64,000 nt of DNA from Comamonas_C sp026954015 (GTDB lineage Bacteria; Pseudomonadota; Gammaproteobacteria; Burkholderiales; Burkholderiaceae_C): NCBI GenBank assembly GCA_035063785.1, contig JAPSFS010000013.1:14681-78680 (forward strand), in the 5' to 3' direction. Made by a program: the position numbers and the translations under genes. Each line of letters begins with the position of its first letter. Positions within the stretch are counted from its first letter, which is position 1. Positions 1 to 7,756 of this stretch are shown here, in pieces. The notes beneath the pieces were generated by a model that had not been told where the DNA came from, did no database searches, and saw only the letters and a list, made by a program, of their open reading frames with translations.

Positions 1-342
1 ATCGCGGGCGCGATCGGCTGCGTGGCCGGGCCGCTGGCGCTGCTGTGGCCCTCGATCGTGCTGCTGGGCACAGGCATGGGCGCGGCGTTCGCGATGGCGC
101 TCACGCTGATCGCGCTGCGCGCGCCCGACACCGAGCGCGCGGGCCAGCTTTCAGCGATGGCGCAGGGCTTCGGCTACATCCTCGCGGCCGGCGGGCCGCT
201 GGCGGTGGGCCTGCTGCACGACGCCACCGGCGGCTGGAATGCGACGGTGGGGCTGCTGCTTGCGATTGGCGCGGCGGCACTCGCCAGCGGCATCGCGGCC
301 GGACGCGACCGGCTGGTGGGACAAGCGCGCGTCACCGACTAG
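1..342 (+). CDS. MFS transporter, CynX/NimT-like, C-terminal part
   Basis: This is the last part of an integral membrane transporter whose beginning lies left of the window; the frame is open from base 1. About 113 residues are visible. They hold three strongly hydrophobic helices, a short cytoplasmic turn containing APDTERAGQLSAMAQ, and a charged tail. The Ala/Gly-rich helices and the AGQLSAMAQGFGY segment resemble the cyanate-permease-like (CynX/NimT) branch of the major facilitator superfamily. The substrate cannot be told. The gene converges on the monooxygenase gene that follows, with a 113-bp gap in which I see no clear terminator. Confidence 0.7.
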   Translation: MAGAIGCVAGPLALLWPSIVLLGTGMGAAFAMALTLIALRAPDTERAGQLSAMAQGFGYILAAGGPLAVGLLHDATGGWNATVGLLLAIGAAALASGIAAGRDRLVGQARVTD

Positions 343-455
343 GGCCAGCGTCGAATGGGCGCCGGTCTGAAGCCGGACGGTCGCCTTTCGATCGCGCGAT
401 CCGCGACAGTGAAACGCTTCAGCCCCAGCCTGTCCGGGTCAGCACGGCGCCCGCT

Positions 456-1655
456 TCACTGGTGCATCAAATGGGAACGGACCGCCTGTTCCACGTCATA
501 GTCATACAACGTTTTGCGGAATGCCGCTGAGTTCGCGATCTCCCGATCGCGCTGCGCCAGATCGGCGTACCGGGAGTCATAACGCAGCCCGTTCTTGCGC
601 GCTTCCGCCTGAATGAGGTCCGTGCGCGGACGCCGCAAGGATTCATACGCCTGCAGCACATCGGTGATGGGCTCTTCGCGGCCCCGTCCTTGCAACAGCG
701 CGGCCAGTGCAATGCCGTCTTCCACCGCCTGATTGGCCCCTTGTCCCAAGTGCGGCAGCATGGCGTGGGCAGCATCCCCCAGTAGCGCGAGCCTGCCATG
801 GACCCAGCGATCCAGCGGCTTGCGGTCGAACAAGCCCCACCAGAAGCAGCTCTCCACCTTGCTGAGCAGCTCCTCCACCCGGGGATCCCAGCCAGAAAAC
901 GAAGCCGCCAGTTCATCCCTGTCGCCGATCGCGGACCAGGACTCCACGGTCTCTCTTTGCATCGGCACGAAACCGACGTAATTCAGCAACTCGCCCCGGC
1001 GTACCGGAAACACCATGAAGTGCTTGTTGTCGCCCATCCAGACCTGGTGAGCCTCCTTCCTCCAATGAGGCAGTCTTTCCCTGGGCACCAAACCCCGATA
1101 GGCGCGAAACCCCGAATATTCCGGTGGCTGCTGTTGCACGACATATTTCTGGAGCGTGGAGTGGATGCCGTCAGCCGCGATGACAACGTCGACCTCCACG
1201 GATCTCCCGTTCCCGAACTCCAGGTGGGCAGACGTCGCGTCCTGGCTGAATCCCGTGCACTGGTGATCGGTATGAATCCTGTCGGGCGCGATCGCGTCGG
1301 CCAGCACCTGCAACAGATCTGCACGGTGCATTCCGTACATGCCGCTCCAACCCGTGGAATCCGTCGTCAGAACGGGCCCGACCACCGACCCATCCATGCG
1401 GTAGTACTCCGACCCGGCACCGACCCTGGCACCAACGGCGCCAAGTGCCGCCCCCAGCCCAAGGCGCTCCAGCTGCCTCAGGCTGTTGGGATAGACGAAG
1501 ACCCCGGCTCCTACTTCCCCGAGCTTCCTGGCCTGCTCGAATACGGAGACGTCGATGCCGCGCTTGAGCAGCGCCACCGCGGCGGCCAGGCCACCGATGC
1601 CGCCACCGACGATGGCCACGCGGATTTTGCTTTGCATGTGTTCGCCCCAGCTCAT
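456..1655 (-). CDS. FAD-dependent aromatic monooxygenase (salicylate / 3-hydroxybenzoate 6-hydroxylase-like)
   Basis: A 399-residue flavoprotein hydroxylase of the PHBH fold. The N-terminal dinucleotide-binding motif VAIVGGGIGGLAAAV, the mid-protein motif VVIAADGIHS (FAD and NADPH contact) and the late motif LLGDAAHAMLPHLGQGANQAVEDG (FAD ribityl contact) are all present, and the length is normal for single-component ring hydroxylases. I chose the ATG at 1655 because it overlaps the stop of the upstream Bug gene as ATGA, the usual sign of translational coupling; an internal ATG at 1637 is also possible. The partner binding protein and the divergent IclR regulator suggest a small inducible aromatic-acid operon. 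The exact substrate is not determined; a 6-hydroxynicotinate hydroxylase is an alternative. Confidence 0.8.
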   Translation of the reverse strand: MSWGEHMQSKIRVAIVGGGIGGLAAAVALLKRGIDVSVFEQARKLGEVGAGVFVYPNSLRQLERLGLGAALGAVGARVGAGSEYYRMDGSVVGPVLTTDSTGWSGMYGMHRADLLQVLADAIAPDRIHTDHQCTGFSQDATSAHLEFGNGRSVEVDVVIAADGIHSTLQKYVVQQQPPEYSGFRAYRGLVPRERLPHWRKEAHQVWMGDNKHFMVFPVRRGELLNYVGFVPMQRETVESWSAIGDRDELAASFSGWDPRVEELLSKVESCFWWGLFDRKPLDRWVHGRLALLGDAAHAMLPHLGQGANQAVEDGIALAALLQGRGREEPITDVLQAYESLRRPRTDLIQAEARKNGLRYDSRYADLAQRDREIANSAAFRKTLYDYDVEQAVRSHLMHQ

Positions 1656-2608
1656 TGCTTGACATTCCTGCGGATCAGTCCCTGCATCGTCGAATACTCG
1701 CGCTGCATCTCGGCGACGAGCTGCGCGTCGGAGGACCACTCCTGGACAATGCCCATTTGTTCCAGCTTTCCCCCGATCGCGGGATCACGAGCTACCTTTT
1801 CAAGCGCGCGGGTGAATTTGTCCGCCACCGCCGTCGGCACCCCTGCCGGCATGAAGAAGGCAAACCACACACCCTGCAATTCCTGCGGATAGCCTAGTTG
1901 TCCCAGCGTCGGCACGTCCGGAAATTCCGGGAACCGGGAGGAGATGGCCAGCCCGCGCAAGGTGCCGGCGCGCATGTGTGAACTGACGGCACCCAGCGCG
2001 AGGACGACCGCCTCGATGTGCCCTCCCAGCACGTCGCTGATGGCTGGAGCGGCGCCCTTGTAGTTCACTGATCGAATGCTCGTCTTCGCGATGGAGTTGA
2101 TCAGCTGCACGCTGATATCCCCGGCAGATCCGGGGCCGGCGTTGCCGATATTGATGCTGTTCGGATTGCGCAGGGACTGCTCGACCATCTCCTTGAAGTT
2201 CTTGAAGGAAGCATTCGTGCGCGCCACGAGGATGGACGGTGTGCGCGTCGTGAGCGCCAGCGGTGTCAAGTCCTTGGCAGGGTCGTACGCCGCCGTCTCG
2301 GGATCGAGCACGCGGCGGATCGTCAGCGGGCTGTTCTGGGCGTAGAGCACCGTGTATCCATCCTTCGGCGCCCGAATGACCGCTTCCGTCCCGATCGATC
2401 CGCCCGCGCCCGGGCGGTTGCCGATGGTGACCGCAACCCCCAGCAGCGTCGAAAGCTCCTGCGCCATCAGGCGAACCGTCGAGTCTGCGGCGTCCCCCGG
2501 CGCCAGAGGCGTGATGATGTTGATAGGCGCCGTGGGGTAGTCATTTGCGTGGACGATCACGGGGATCGGAGACATCAGCGCCAGGCTGAGCAAGTTGCGT
2601 CTGTTCAT
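1652..2608 (-). CDS. Bug/TctC-family periplasmic binding protein
   Basis: A 318-residue tripartite-tricarboxylate-type receptor (Bug family), very numerous in Burkholderiales and used to capture carboxylates in the periplasm. The start at 2608 is preceded by AGGAG at good spacing and gives a signal peptide (MNRRNLLSLALMSPIPVIVHA) cleaved before NDYPTAPIN. The family motifs IITPLAPGDAADSTVRLMA and the NRPGAGGSIG loop are present. No TctA/TctB membrane partners lie nearby, as is usual for orphan Bug genes. It is translationally coupled to the flavin monooxygenase, so its ligand is probably that enzyme's aromatic substrate or a relative (inference). Confidence 0.85.
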   Translation of the reverse strand: MNRRNLLSLALMSPIPVIVHANDYPTAPINIITPLAPGDAADSTVRLMAQELSTLLGVAVTIGNRPGAGGSIGTEAVIRAPKDGYTVLYAQNSPLTIRRVLDPETAAYDPAKDLTPLALTTRTPSILVARTNASFKNFKEMVEQSLRNPNSINIGNAGPGSAGDISVQLINSIAKTSIRSVNYKGAAPAISDVLGGHIEAVVLALGAVSSHMRAGTLRGLAISSRFPEFPDVPTLGQLGYPQELQGVWFAFFMPAGVPTAVADKFTRALEKVARDPAIGGKLEQMGIVQEWSSDAQLVAEMQREYSTMQGLIRRNVKQ

Positions 2609-2771
2609 GGGTTGACTCCTTAAAGTGGATGTGATGGAAACTGCCCGGTACTCCCCGGGACAACGCCAAATGGAGTCGATGGACTGGATCAGCGTCGAGA
2701 AGGGCACCCAGCACACCGTTTGATGTGCGGCGGGCGACAGTATGGACACCCATCACTGCGGAAGAAACCCG

Positions 2772-2792
2772 TTTTTGCGCCATGCGCAAAAA
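2772..2792. promoter_or_regulatory. Perfect 9-bp inverted repeat, probable IclR operator
   Basis: TTTTTGCGC and GCGCAAAAA face each other around a 3-bp CAT spacer. The site lies in the divergent gap between the Bug gene and the IclR-family gene, 29 bp before the chosen regulator start. IclR-type regulators bind A/T-flanked GCGC-containing dyads of about this size, so this is the natural candidate operator for both promoters. Confidence 0.55.
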
Positions 2793-2820
2793 TAGGCAGA
2801 TCGCACCCGAACGGCCTGCC

Positions 2821-3594
2821 ATGCAAGACAAGAATTTTGTGGAATCCCTGCGCAAGGGTCTGGACGTGTTGACGTGCTTCGATCGGCGCCACACCCGGTT
2901 GACGCTGTCGCAAGTGGCCAGATTGACGCAATCCACGCCGGCATCCGCCAGACGCTCGCTGAGCACACTGGTGCGGCTGGGGTACATGGAGACCGACGGC
3001 AAACTGTTCTGGATGCTGCCCAAATCGCTGCTGGTCGCGTACTCTTTCCTGTCGTCGCGCCCCATGCCGGCGCTGGCCCAGCCGCTGCTGGATGCGCTGG
3101 CGGAGCGCACCCGGGAATCCGCGGCACTGGGCATGCCACTGGATGACGACGCGATCATCATCAGCCGCTCCACGGCGCGGCGCAGCCTGAGCGCCGGTCT
3201 GGCCACAGGCTCGCGGTTACCGCTCTATTGCTCGGCCATGGGCCGCATCATGCTTTCCAGCCTGCCGCCGCAGGAAGCTCGCGGCCGGCTGCAAGGGCTC
3301 GACCGCACCGCACTGACGAATCGCACGGTGGTCGACTTGAACGCATTGCTGCGGATGCTCGACACCTGCCGGCAATCTGGCTGGGCCTACTGCGACGAGG
3401 AGATAGAACCTGGGGTGCGTTCGATGGCGGTGCCCGTGCGCGATCCGCAAGGCGCAACCATCGCCGCCATCAGCGTGGCTGCTCGCGCGCACAGGCTCAG
3501 CATGGGCGAATTCAGCGAGGCTTTTCTCGCACCGCTGCAGCGCGCGCGCAATGCGTTGGAGAAAAAACTGTATGCGTGCGCGTTTACACCGTGA
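2821..3594 (+). CDS. IclR-family transcriptional regulator
   Basis: A 257-residue regulator with an N-terminal winged helix-turn-helix (about residues 10-70, FVESLRKGLDVLTCF then SQVARLTQSTPASARRSLSTLVRLGYM) and a C-terminal IclR effector domain (about 85-250) with the SRLPLYCSAMGRIMLSSLP segment. The layout matches PcaR/PobR-type activators of aromatic catabolism. The start at 2821 puts the usual QDKNFVESL opening first; an in-frame ATG at 2782 lies inside the palindromic operator and is less likely. It diverges from the Bug-monooxygenase pair and probably controls it. Its 3' end overlaps the convergent FAD oxidase gene by 11 bp. Confidence 0.85.
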   Translation: MQDKNFVESLRKGLDVLTCFDRRHTRLTLSQVARLTQSTPASARRSLSTLVRLGYMETDGKLFWMLPKSLLVAYSFLSSRPMPALAQPLLDALAERTRESAALGMPLDDDAIIISRSTARRSLSAGLATGSRLPLYCSAMGRIMLSSLPPQEARGRLQGLDRTALTNRTVVDLNALLRMLDTCRQSGWAYCDEEIEPGVRSMAVPVRDPQGATIAAISVAARAHRLSMGEFSEAFLAPLQRARNALEKKLYACAFTP

Positions 3595-5011
3595 AGATCT
3601 TGCCGGGATTCATGATGTCGTGCGGGTCGAGCGCCTGCTTGATCGCGCGCATCACGCCGATCGCGCCCGCGCCCGCTTCGTCGACGAGGAACCCCATCTT
3701 GTGCAGGCCTATGCCGTGCTCGCCGGTGCAGGTGCCGCCCAGCGCGAGCGCGCGCGCGACCACCTGGCGGTTGAGCTGCTCGGCGCGTTCGCGCTCGTCG
3801 GTGCTTGCAGGATCGATCAGGTAGCCCATGTGGAAGTTGCCGTCGCCCACGTGGCCCACCATGAAGTAGGGCACGCCGCTGGCCTTGGCCTCGTCCACGC
3901 TGGCGAGCAGCGCATCCGCCAGGCGCGAGATCGGCACGCACACGTCGGTGGTGATGGCGCGCGCGCCGGGGCGGCTTTGCACGCCTGCGAAGTAGGCGTT
4001 GTGCCGCGCGGTCCACAGGCGCGTGCGCTCCTCGGGCGTGTCGGCCCACTGAAAGTCCGCGCCGCCGTGTTCGTCGGCCAGCGCGCGCACGCTCTCGACC
4101 TGTCCCTGCACACCCGCGGGCGAGCCATGGAATTCCATGAGCAGCATGGGCGAGGGGCGCAGGTCGAGCTTGCTGTACTGGTTGACGATGCGCACCGTGC
4201 CTTCGTCGATGAACTCCACGCGCGCGATCGGCACGCCGAGCTGGATGGTTTCGATGACGGTGTCCACCGCATCGGCCACCGTGGGGAAGGAGCACACCGC
4301 GGCGCGCACCGCCTCGGGCAGCGGGTAGATGCGCAGCGTGACTTCGGTGATGACGCCCAGCGTCCCCTCGCTGCCGACGAACAGCCGCGTGAGGTCGTAA
4401 CCCGCGCTGCTCTTCCGGGCGCGCGTGCCGGTGCGGATCACCTCGCCGCTGGCAGTGACGACTTCCAGCGCCAGCACGTTCTCGCGCATCGTGCCGTAGC
4501 GCACCGCGTTGGTGCCACTGGCGCGCGTGGCCGTCATGCCGCCGAGCGTGGCATTGGCGCCGGGGTCGATCGGGAAGAACAGGCCCTGCGTGCGGATCTC
4601 CGCATTGAGCTGCTCGCGCGTGACGCCGGGCTGCACCGTGACGGTGAGGTCTTCGGCGTTGACGCTGAGCACGCGGTTCATGCGGCCCAGGTCCAGGCTC
4701 ACGCCGCCCTGCACCGCGAGCAGGTGGCCTTCCAGCGACGAGCCTATGCCGTAGGGGATCACCGGCACGCGGTACTGCGCGCACAGGCGCACGGCGTCGG
4801 CTGCGTCCTGCGTGCTTTCGGCAAACACCACGGCGGCCGGGGGGGGCACGCTGGTGAAGGCCGATTCGTCGCGCCCGTGCTGTTCGCGCACCGCAAGCGC
4901 GCTGGAGCATTGCGCGCCGAAGCGCTCCTGCAGCGCGACGAGCAGCGCCTCGGGCACCGGGCGTTGTACGACTTCGGGAAGCAGATGGGTGGCAGGGGCG
5001 GGGGCGTTCAT
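3584..5011 (-). CDS. FAD-binding oxidase, GlcD / D-lactate dehydrogenase type
   Basis: A 475-residue 2-hydroxyacid oxidase of the VAO/GlcD family. The PCMH-type FAD domain occupies about residues 45-225, with VPVIPYGIGSSLEGH, the GLFFPIDPGANATLGG loop and LFVGSEGTLGVITEV. The C-terminal cap holds the active-site region GHVGDGNFH and the closing TGEHGIGLHKMGFL, where the His residues are catalytic or metal-binding in D-lactate dehydrogenase (cytochrome) and glycolate oxidase GlcD. No glcE/glcF partners are adjacent, so a stand-alone D-lactate-type dehydrogenase is favoured. It reads towards the IclR gene. Confidence 0.85.
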   Translation of the reverse strand: MNAPAPATHLLPEVVQRPVPEALLVALQERFGAQCSSALAVREQHGRDESAFTSVPPPAAVVFAESTQDAADAVRLCAQYRVPVIPYGIGSSLEGHLLAVQGGVSLDLGRMNRVLSVNAEDLTVTVQPGVTREQLNAEIRTQGLFFPIDPGANATLGGMTATRASGTNAVRYGTMRENVLALEVVTASGEVIRTGTRARKSSAGYDLTRLFVGSEGTLGVITEVTLRIYPLPEAVRAAVCSFPTVADAVDTVIETIQLGVPIARVEFIDEGTVRIVNQYSKLDLRPSPMLLMEFHGSPAGVQGQVESVRALADEHGGADFQWADTPEERTRLWTARHNAYFAGVQSRPGARAITTDVCVPISRLADALLASVDEAKASGVPYFMVGHVGDGNFHMGYLIDPASTDERERAEQLNRQVVARALALGGTCTGEHGIGLHKMGFLVDEAGAGAIGVMRAIKQALDPHDIMNPGKIFTV

Positions 5012-5064
5012 GGCGGGCCTATCGATGACGTAGCCGCATTCTAGAAAGCCGCGCCCAACCTTGC

Positions 5065-5083
5065 GCGGGCGCGGGTCGCCCGC
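5065..5083 (-). terminator. Strong hairpin directly after the Mce-operon lipoprotein gene
   Basis: A perfect 7-bp GC stem (GCGGGCG / CGCCCGC, 5-nt loop) begins directly after the stop codon of the last gene of the Mce-type operon. There is no U-tract next to it, so it is either an RNA-stabilising hairpin or a weak terminator. Confidence 0.35.
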
Positions 5084-5746
5084 TCAGGGTTGCTGCTGCA
5101 GCCACACCTGCACGTCGGCCGCCACCTGCGCGGCGGCTTCGGCAAGCGCGCGCGCGCCGCCCGCGGCGTCGGGCGTGGCCGCGGGCCGCTGCGCGACGAA
5201 CACGCGCTGCACGCGGCGCTGCTCGCCACCGGCGCCGCCCTGCGCGAGCGAAGCGCGCACGCGCACCAGCCCCACGCTCTGCTCGGGCGTGCTGAACACC
5301 TGGCTGAACTCTTCCAGATCGACGCGCAGCACGTCGGGCAGCGTGCCGGCCACCATCTGCCCCTGCGCGCCCGGCCCGAGCACCGCGCGGTGCGCGCCGA
5401 GCTCGCGGCGCAGCGCCTGTGCCAGCAGGTCGGCGGGCGGCTGGCTCCAGCGCGACTGGCCGTAGGGCCGTGGCTGCTGCGCGTTGGCGTAGGCAAGGCG
5501 GTAGCGCAGCGCGGTGCCATCGGGCAGGCCGCTCGCCTGCACCCGCGCGAGCACGATGGGCGCACGTGGCACGGGCCGCTCCTGCGCCACCGCCGTGGGG
5601 CCGGGGCCGAAATCGTAGGTCTCGACCACCGCCGGGGGTTGCGGCAGGGACGAGCATGCGGCCAGCGCGGCCGCAAGCATCAAGCACAAAACGGCTCCAG
5701 CCCTTGTCTGACATGCGCTGACAGCTATGATTTTGGTATTTTTCAT
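5084..5746 (-). CDS. ABC-type transport auxiliary lipoprotein (PqiC/MlaC-like role)
   Basis: A 220-residue outer-membrane-type lipoprotein. A lipobox LAAC puts the acylated cysteine at about residue 31, followed by SSLPQPPAVVETYDFGPG, the usual opening of the ABC-transport auxiliary component family that accompanies MlaE/MlaF/MCE systems. It is the last gene of the four-gene operon, 6 bp behind the MCE gene. Residues about 5-21 of the signal sequence (IIAVSACQTRAGAVLC) are encoded by a copy of the dispersed ATAGCTG repeat, so the start of this reading frame is repeat-derived. Without it only a seven-residue leader would remain before the lipobox, so I keep the start at 5746. Confidence 0.8.
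   Translation of the reverse strand: MKNTKIIAVSACQTRAGAVLCLMLAAALAACSSLPQPPAVVETYDFGPGPTAVAQERPVPRAPIVLARVQASGLPDGTALRYRLAYANAQQPRPYGQSRWSQPPADLLAQALRRELGAHRAVLGPGAQGQMVAGTLPDVLRVDLEEFSQVFSTPEQSVGLVRVRASLAQGGAGGEQRRVQRVFVAQRPAATPDAAGGARALAEAAAQVAADVQVWLQQQP
5684..5734 (-). repeat. Dispersed ATAGCTG repeat inside the lipoprotein signal sequence
   Basis: On the minus strand the sequence starts ATCATAGCTGTCAGCGCATG and goes on through AGGGCTGGAGCC, matching other copies in this window (best at 36071-36120). Unlike most of those it is translated in frame as part of the lipoprotein leader. Confidence 0.75.
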
Positions 5747-5752
5747 GGAAAA

Positions 5753-6730
5753 TCACCGGGCCGCAGGGGGTGGAACAAAGCCGGGCTCGCCCGGTCCGGG
5801 TGCGGCACGCGGCGCACCGTAGAGCAGCGACTGCGGGTTCTCGCCCACGCCGCTCGCCACCTGGCCCAGGCCTCGCGCGGCCTGCGTCACCGCGTCGGCG
5901 GCGCGGTCCACCTGCACGAGCGTGCCGCGGCCCACGCGCTCGGTCACGCCGGTGAGCGCGCGCGCGCTGCGGGCGGCCTCGCCAAGCACGCCGTCGGGCG
6001 CGCTCAGCACCTGCATCGCCTGCCCCACCTGCTGCGCCGCCTTGGCGGTGTTGTCGCTTGCTTCGCGCAGCGCGGCGAGCGACTGGCGCGCCTCGCTCAG
6101 CACCGCAGGCGCCTGCGCGAGCGCCGGGGCGAGGCCGGTGCGCACGGTGTCGTCCAGCCCGCGCGCGAGGCGGCCGACGCTGCCGACGGCGGCGCTCAGC
6201 TCGGTCAGCGTGGTGTCCAGGTGATGCAGGTTGTCGTCGCTCAACAGACGGTTCACGCGCTCGGTCGCCTCCTGCACACGCGCGAGGATCAAGGGCCCCT
6301 GCTCGGCGAGCTGGCTGAACGGCGAGCTTTGCAGCGGCAGGCGCGGCAGGCCGCTCGCGCCCGGTGCGGGGCGCTGCAGCGGCGCCTGCGCGTCGTCGAG
6401 CAGCACGTGCGCGAGCCCGGTCACGCCCTGGTAGCCCAGCGTTGCGTAGGTGGTGGCGCTTACTGGCGCGTCGGCGTTGACCGCGATGCGGATGAGCACG
6501 TTGCCCGACTGCTGCGGATCGAAGCCGATGCGCTCCACCCGCCCCACCGCGACGCCCTTGTAGCGCACCGCCGCCTGCGGCTGCAGGCCCGAGACGCTCT
6601 CGCGGCTGGAGAGCTCGTACAGCGTGTAGTTCGCGCGGTCGCGCGTGAGCCACAGCCCCAGCGCCGCGAGCAACGCCGCCACGACGATCACGAAGAGCCC
6701 GGCGGCCAGGGCGTGTGAACGGTTTTCCAT
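5753..6730 (-). CDS. MlaD/MCE-domain substrate-binding protein of a lipid ABC transporter
   Basis: A 325-residue inner-membrane-anchored MCE protein. One N-terminal transmembrane helix (about residues 7-29, ALAAGLFVIVVAALLAALGLWL) is followed by the MCE domain (about 35-120) with AAVRYKGVAVGRVERIGF and GYQGVTGLAHVLL. A long helical periplasmic tail then carries repeated heptads and ends in a Pro-rich stretch. Such proteins form hexameric tubes that pass phospholipids between membranes. The start at 6730 is chosen over an ATG four codons upstream because it opens directly on the anchor. A 161-bp palindromic element lies between it and the ATPase gene upstream. Confidence 0.85.
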   Translation of the reverse strand: MENRSHALAAGLFVIVVAALLAALGLWLTRDRANYTLYELSSRESVSGLQPQAAVRYKGVAVGRVERIGFDPQQSGNVLIRIAVNADAPVSATTYATLGYQGVTGLAHVLLDDAQAPLQRPAPGASGLPRLPLQSSPFSQLAEQGPLILARVQEATERVNRLLSDDNLHHLDTTLTELSAAVGSVGRLARGLDDTVRTGLAPALAQAPAVLSEARQSLAALREASDNTAKAAQQVGQAMQVLSAPDGVLGEAARSARALTGVTERVGRGTLVQVDRAADAVTQAARGLGQVASGVGENPQSLLYGAPRAAPGPGEPGFVPPPAAR

Positions 6731-6748
6731 CAGCGCCTGCAAATGTAA

Positions 6749-6909
6749 GGCAACGCTGAACCAGTCCCTGCCACGCAGCGCCTCCTTGGTGTGCGCGCGC
6801 TGCTGCGTTGCAAATCCTCGCCATGGCTATGGCCATGGCTGTGGTTTACGCCTTGCATCGCGTCACTAACCAAGGCGCGCTGCATCGCCTGTACTGGTTC
6901 AGCGTTGCC
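6749..6909. repeat. 161-bp palindromic element, copy 1
   Basis: The element is bounded by a perfect 17-bp inverted repeat (GGCAACGCTGAACCAGT at 6749-6765, its complement at 6893-6909). At its exact centre is the hairpin CATGGC-TATG-GCCATG (6822-6837). A second, imperfect inner pair (CAGCGCCTCCTTGGT / ACCAAGGCGCGCTG) extends the arms. It lies between the ATPase and MCE genes of the lipid-transport operon, so its transcript would contain a long hairpin. Two further 161-bp copies are in the window. No target-site duplication is clear. Confidence 0.85.
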
Positions 6910-6944
6910 ATAGGGAAGGGCCCGGACGGGATACGGGTATTTTT

Positions 6945-7754
6945 TCATACGCCCGCCCCCGGGGTGGACGGCGGGGGCGCAGCCGCGCGCCGACCGCGCT
7001 CCCCGAGGAAGAAATGCTCGATGAACGGGTGGCGCAGGCGCACTACCTCCTGCGGCGTACCCTCGACGATCACGCGCTTTTCCGCGAGCACCGCCACGCG
7101 CGTGGACAGCGCGTACAGCGTGTCCAGGTCGTGCGTCACCATGATTACGGTGAGCCCAAGCTGCGCGTGCAGCTCGCGCAAGAGTGCGCAGAATTCATCG
7201 GAGCTGTTCGGGTCGAGCCCCGCCGTGGGCTCGTCGAGCAGCAGCAGCGGCGGGTCCATGATGAGCGCGCGCGCCAGCGCCACGCGCTTGATCATGCCGC
7301 CCGACAGATCGGCGGGCATGCGGGTCGCAGTCTCGGCCGCCAGGCCCACGAGGCGCAGCTTGACCATCGCCGCCGCTCGCACCACGTCGCGCGGCAGCGT
7401 TCCGAGCTCTTCGAGCGCGAACGCGACGTTCTCCAGCACGCTGAATGCCGAGAACAGCGCGCCGTGCTGGAACAGCATGCCCACGCGGCTGCTCGCGCCG
7501 TCGCCCACCAGCTCCGACGCCGGGCGCCCGAGCACGCTCACACCGCCACGCGTGGGACGCGTGAGCCCGAGGATGTGACGCAGCAGCACCGTCTTGCCCG
7601 TGCCCGAGCCGCCGACGAGCGAGACGATCTCGCCCGCGCGCACCGTCAGGTTCAGCCCCTCGTGCACCGTGAACGCCTCGGTGCCCTTCCCGAACACCGT
7701 GGCCAGGTCGCGGATCTCGACGATGGCAGGGTTCGGCGGCGCGATCGTGGGCAT
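6945..7754 (-). CDS. ABC transporter ATP-binding protein, MlaF-like
   Basis: A 269-residue cytoplasmic ATPase for the MlaE-type permease just upstream. Walker A is LVGGSGTGKT (about residues 44-53), the Q-loop region MLFQHGALFSAFSVLENVAF is typical of MlaF, the signature is LSGGM, Walker B is LLLLDEPTAGLDP, and the H-loop is VTHDL. The LSGGM signature and the FQHGALF loop separate the MlaF/Ttg2A group from amino-acid importers. Its ATG follows the permease stop as TGAGCATG. The C-terminal tail is Pro/Ala-rich. Confidence 0.9.
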   Translation of the reverse strand: MPTIAPPNPAIVEIRDLATVFGKGTEAFTVHEGLNLTVRAGEIVSLVGGSGTGKTVLLRHILGLTRPTRGGVSVLGRPASELVGDGASSRVGMLFQHGALFSAFSVLENVAFALEELGTLPRDVVRAAAMVKLRLVGLAAETATRMPADLSGGMIKRVALARALIMDPPLLLLDEPTAGLDPNSSDEFCALLRELHAQLGLTVIMVTHDLDTLYALSTRVAVLAEKRVIVEGTPQEVVRLRHPFIEHFFLGERGRRAAAPPPSTPGAGV

Positions 7755-7756
7755 GC

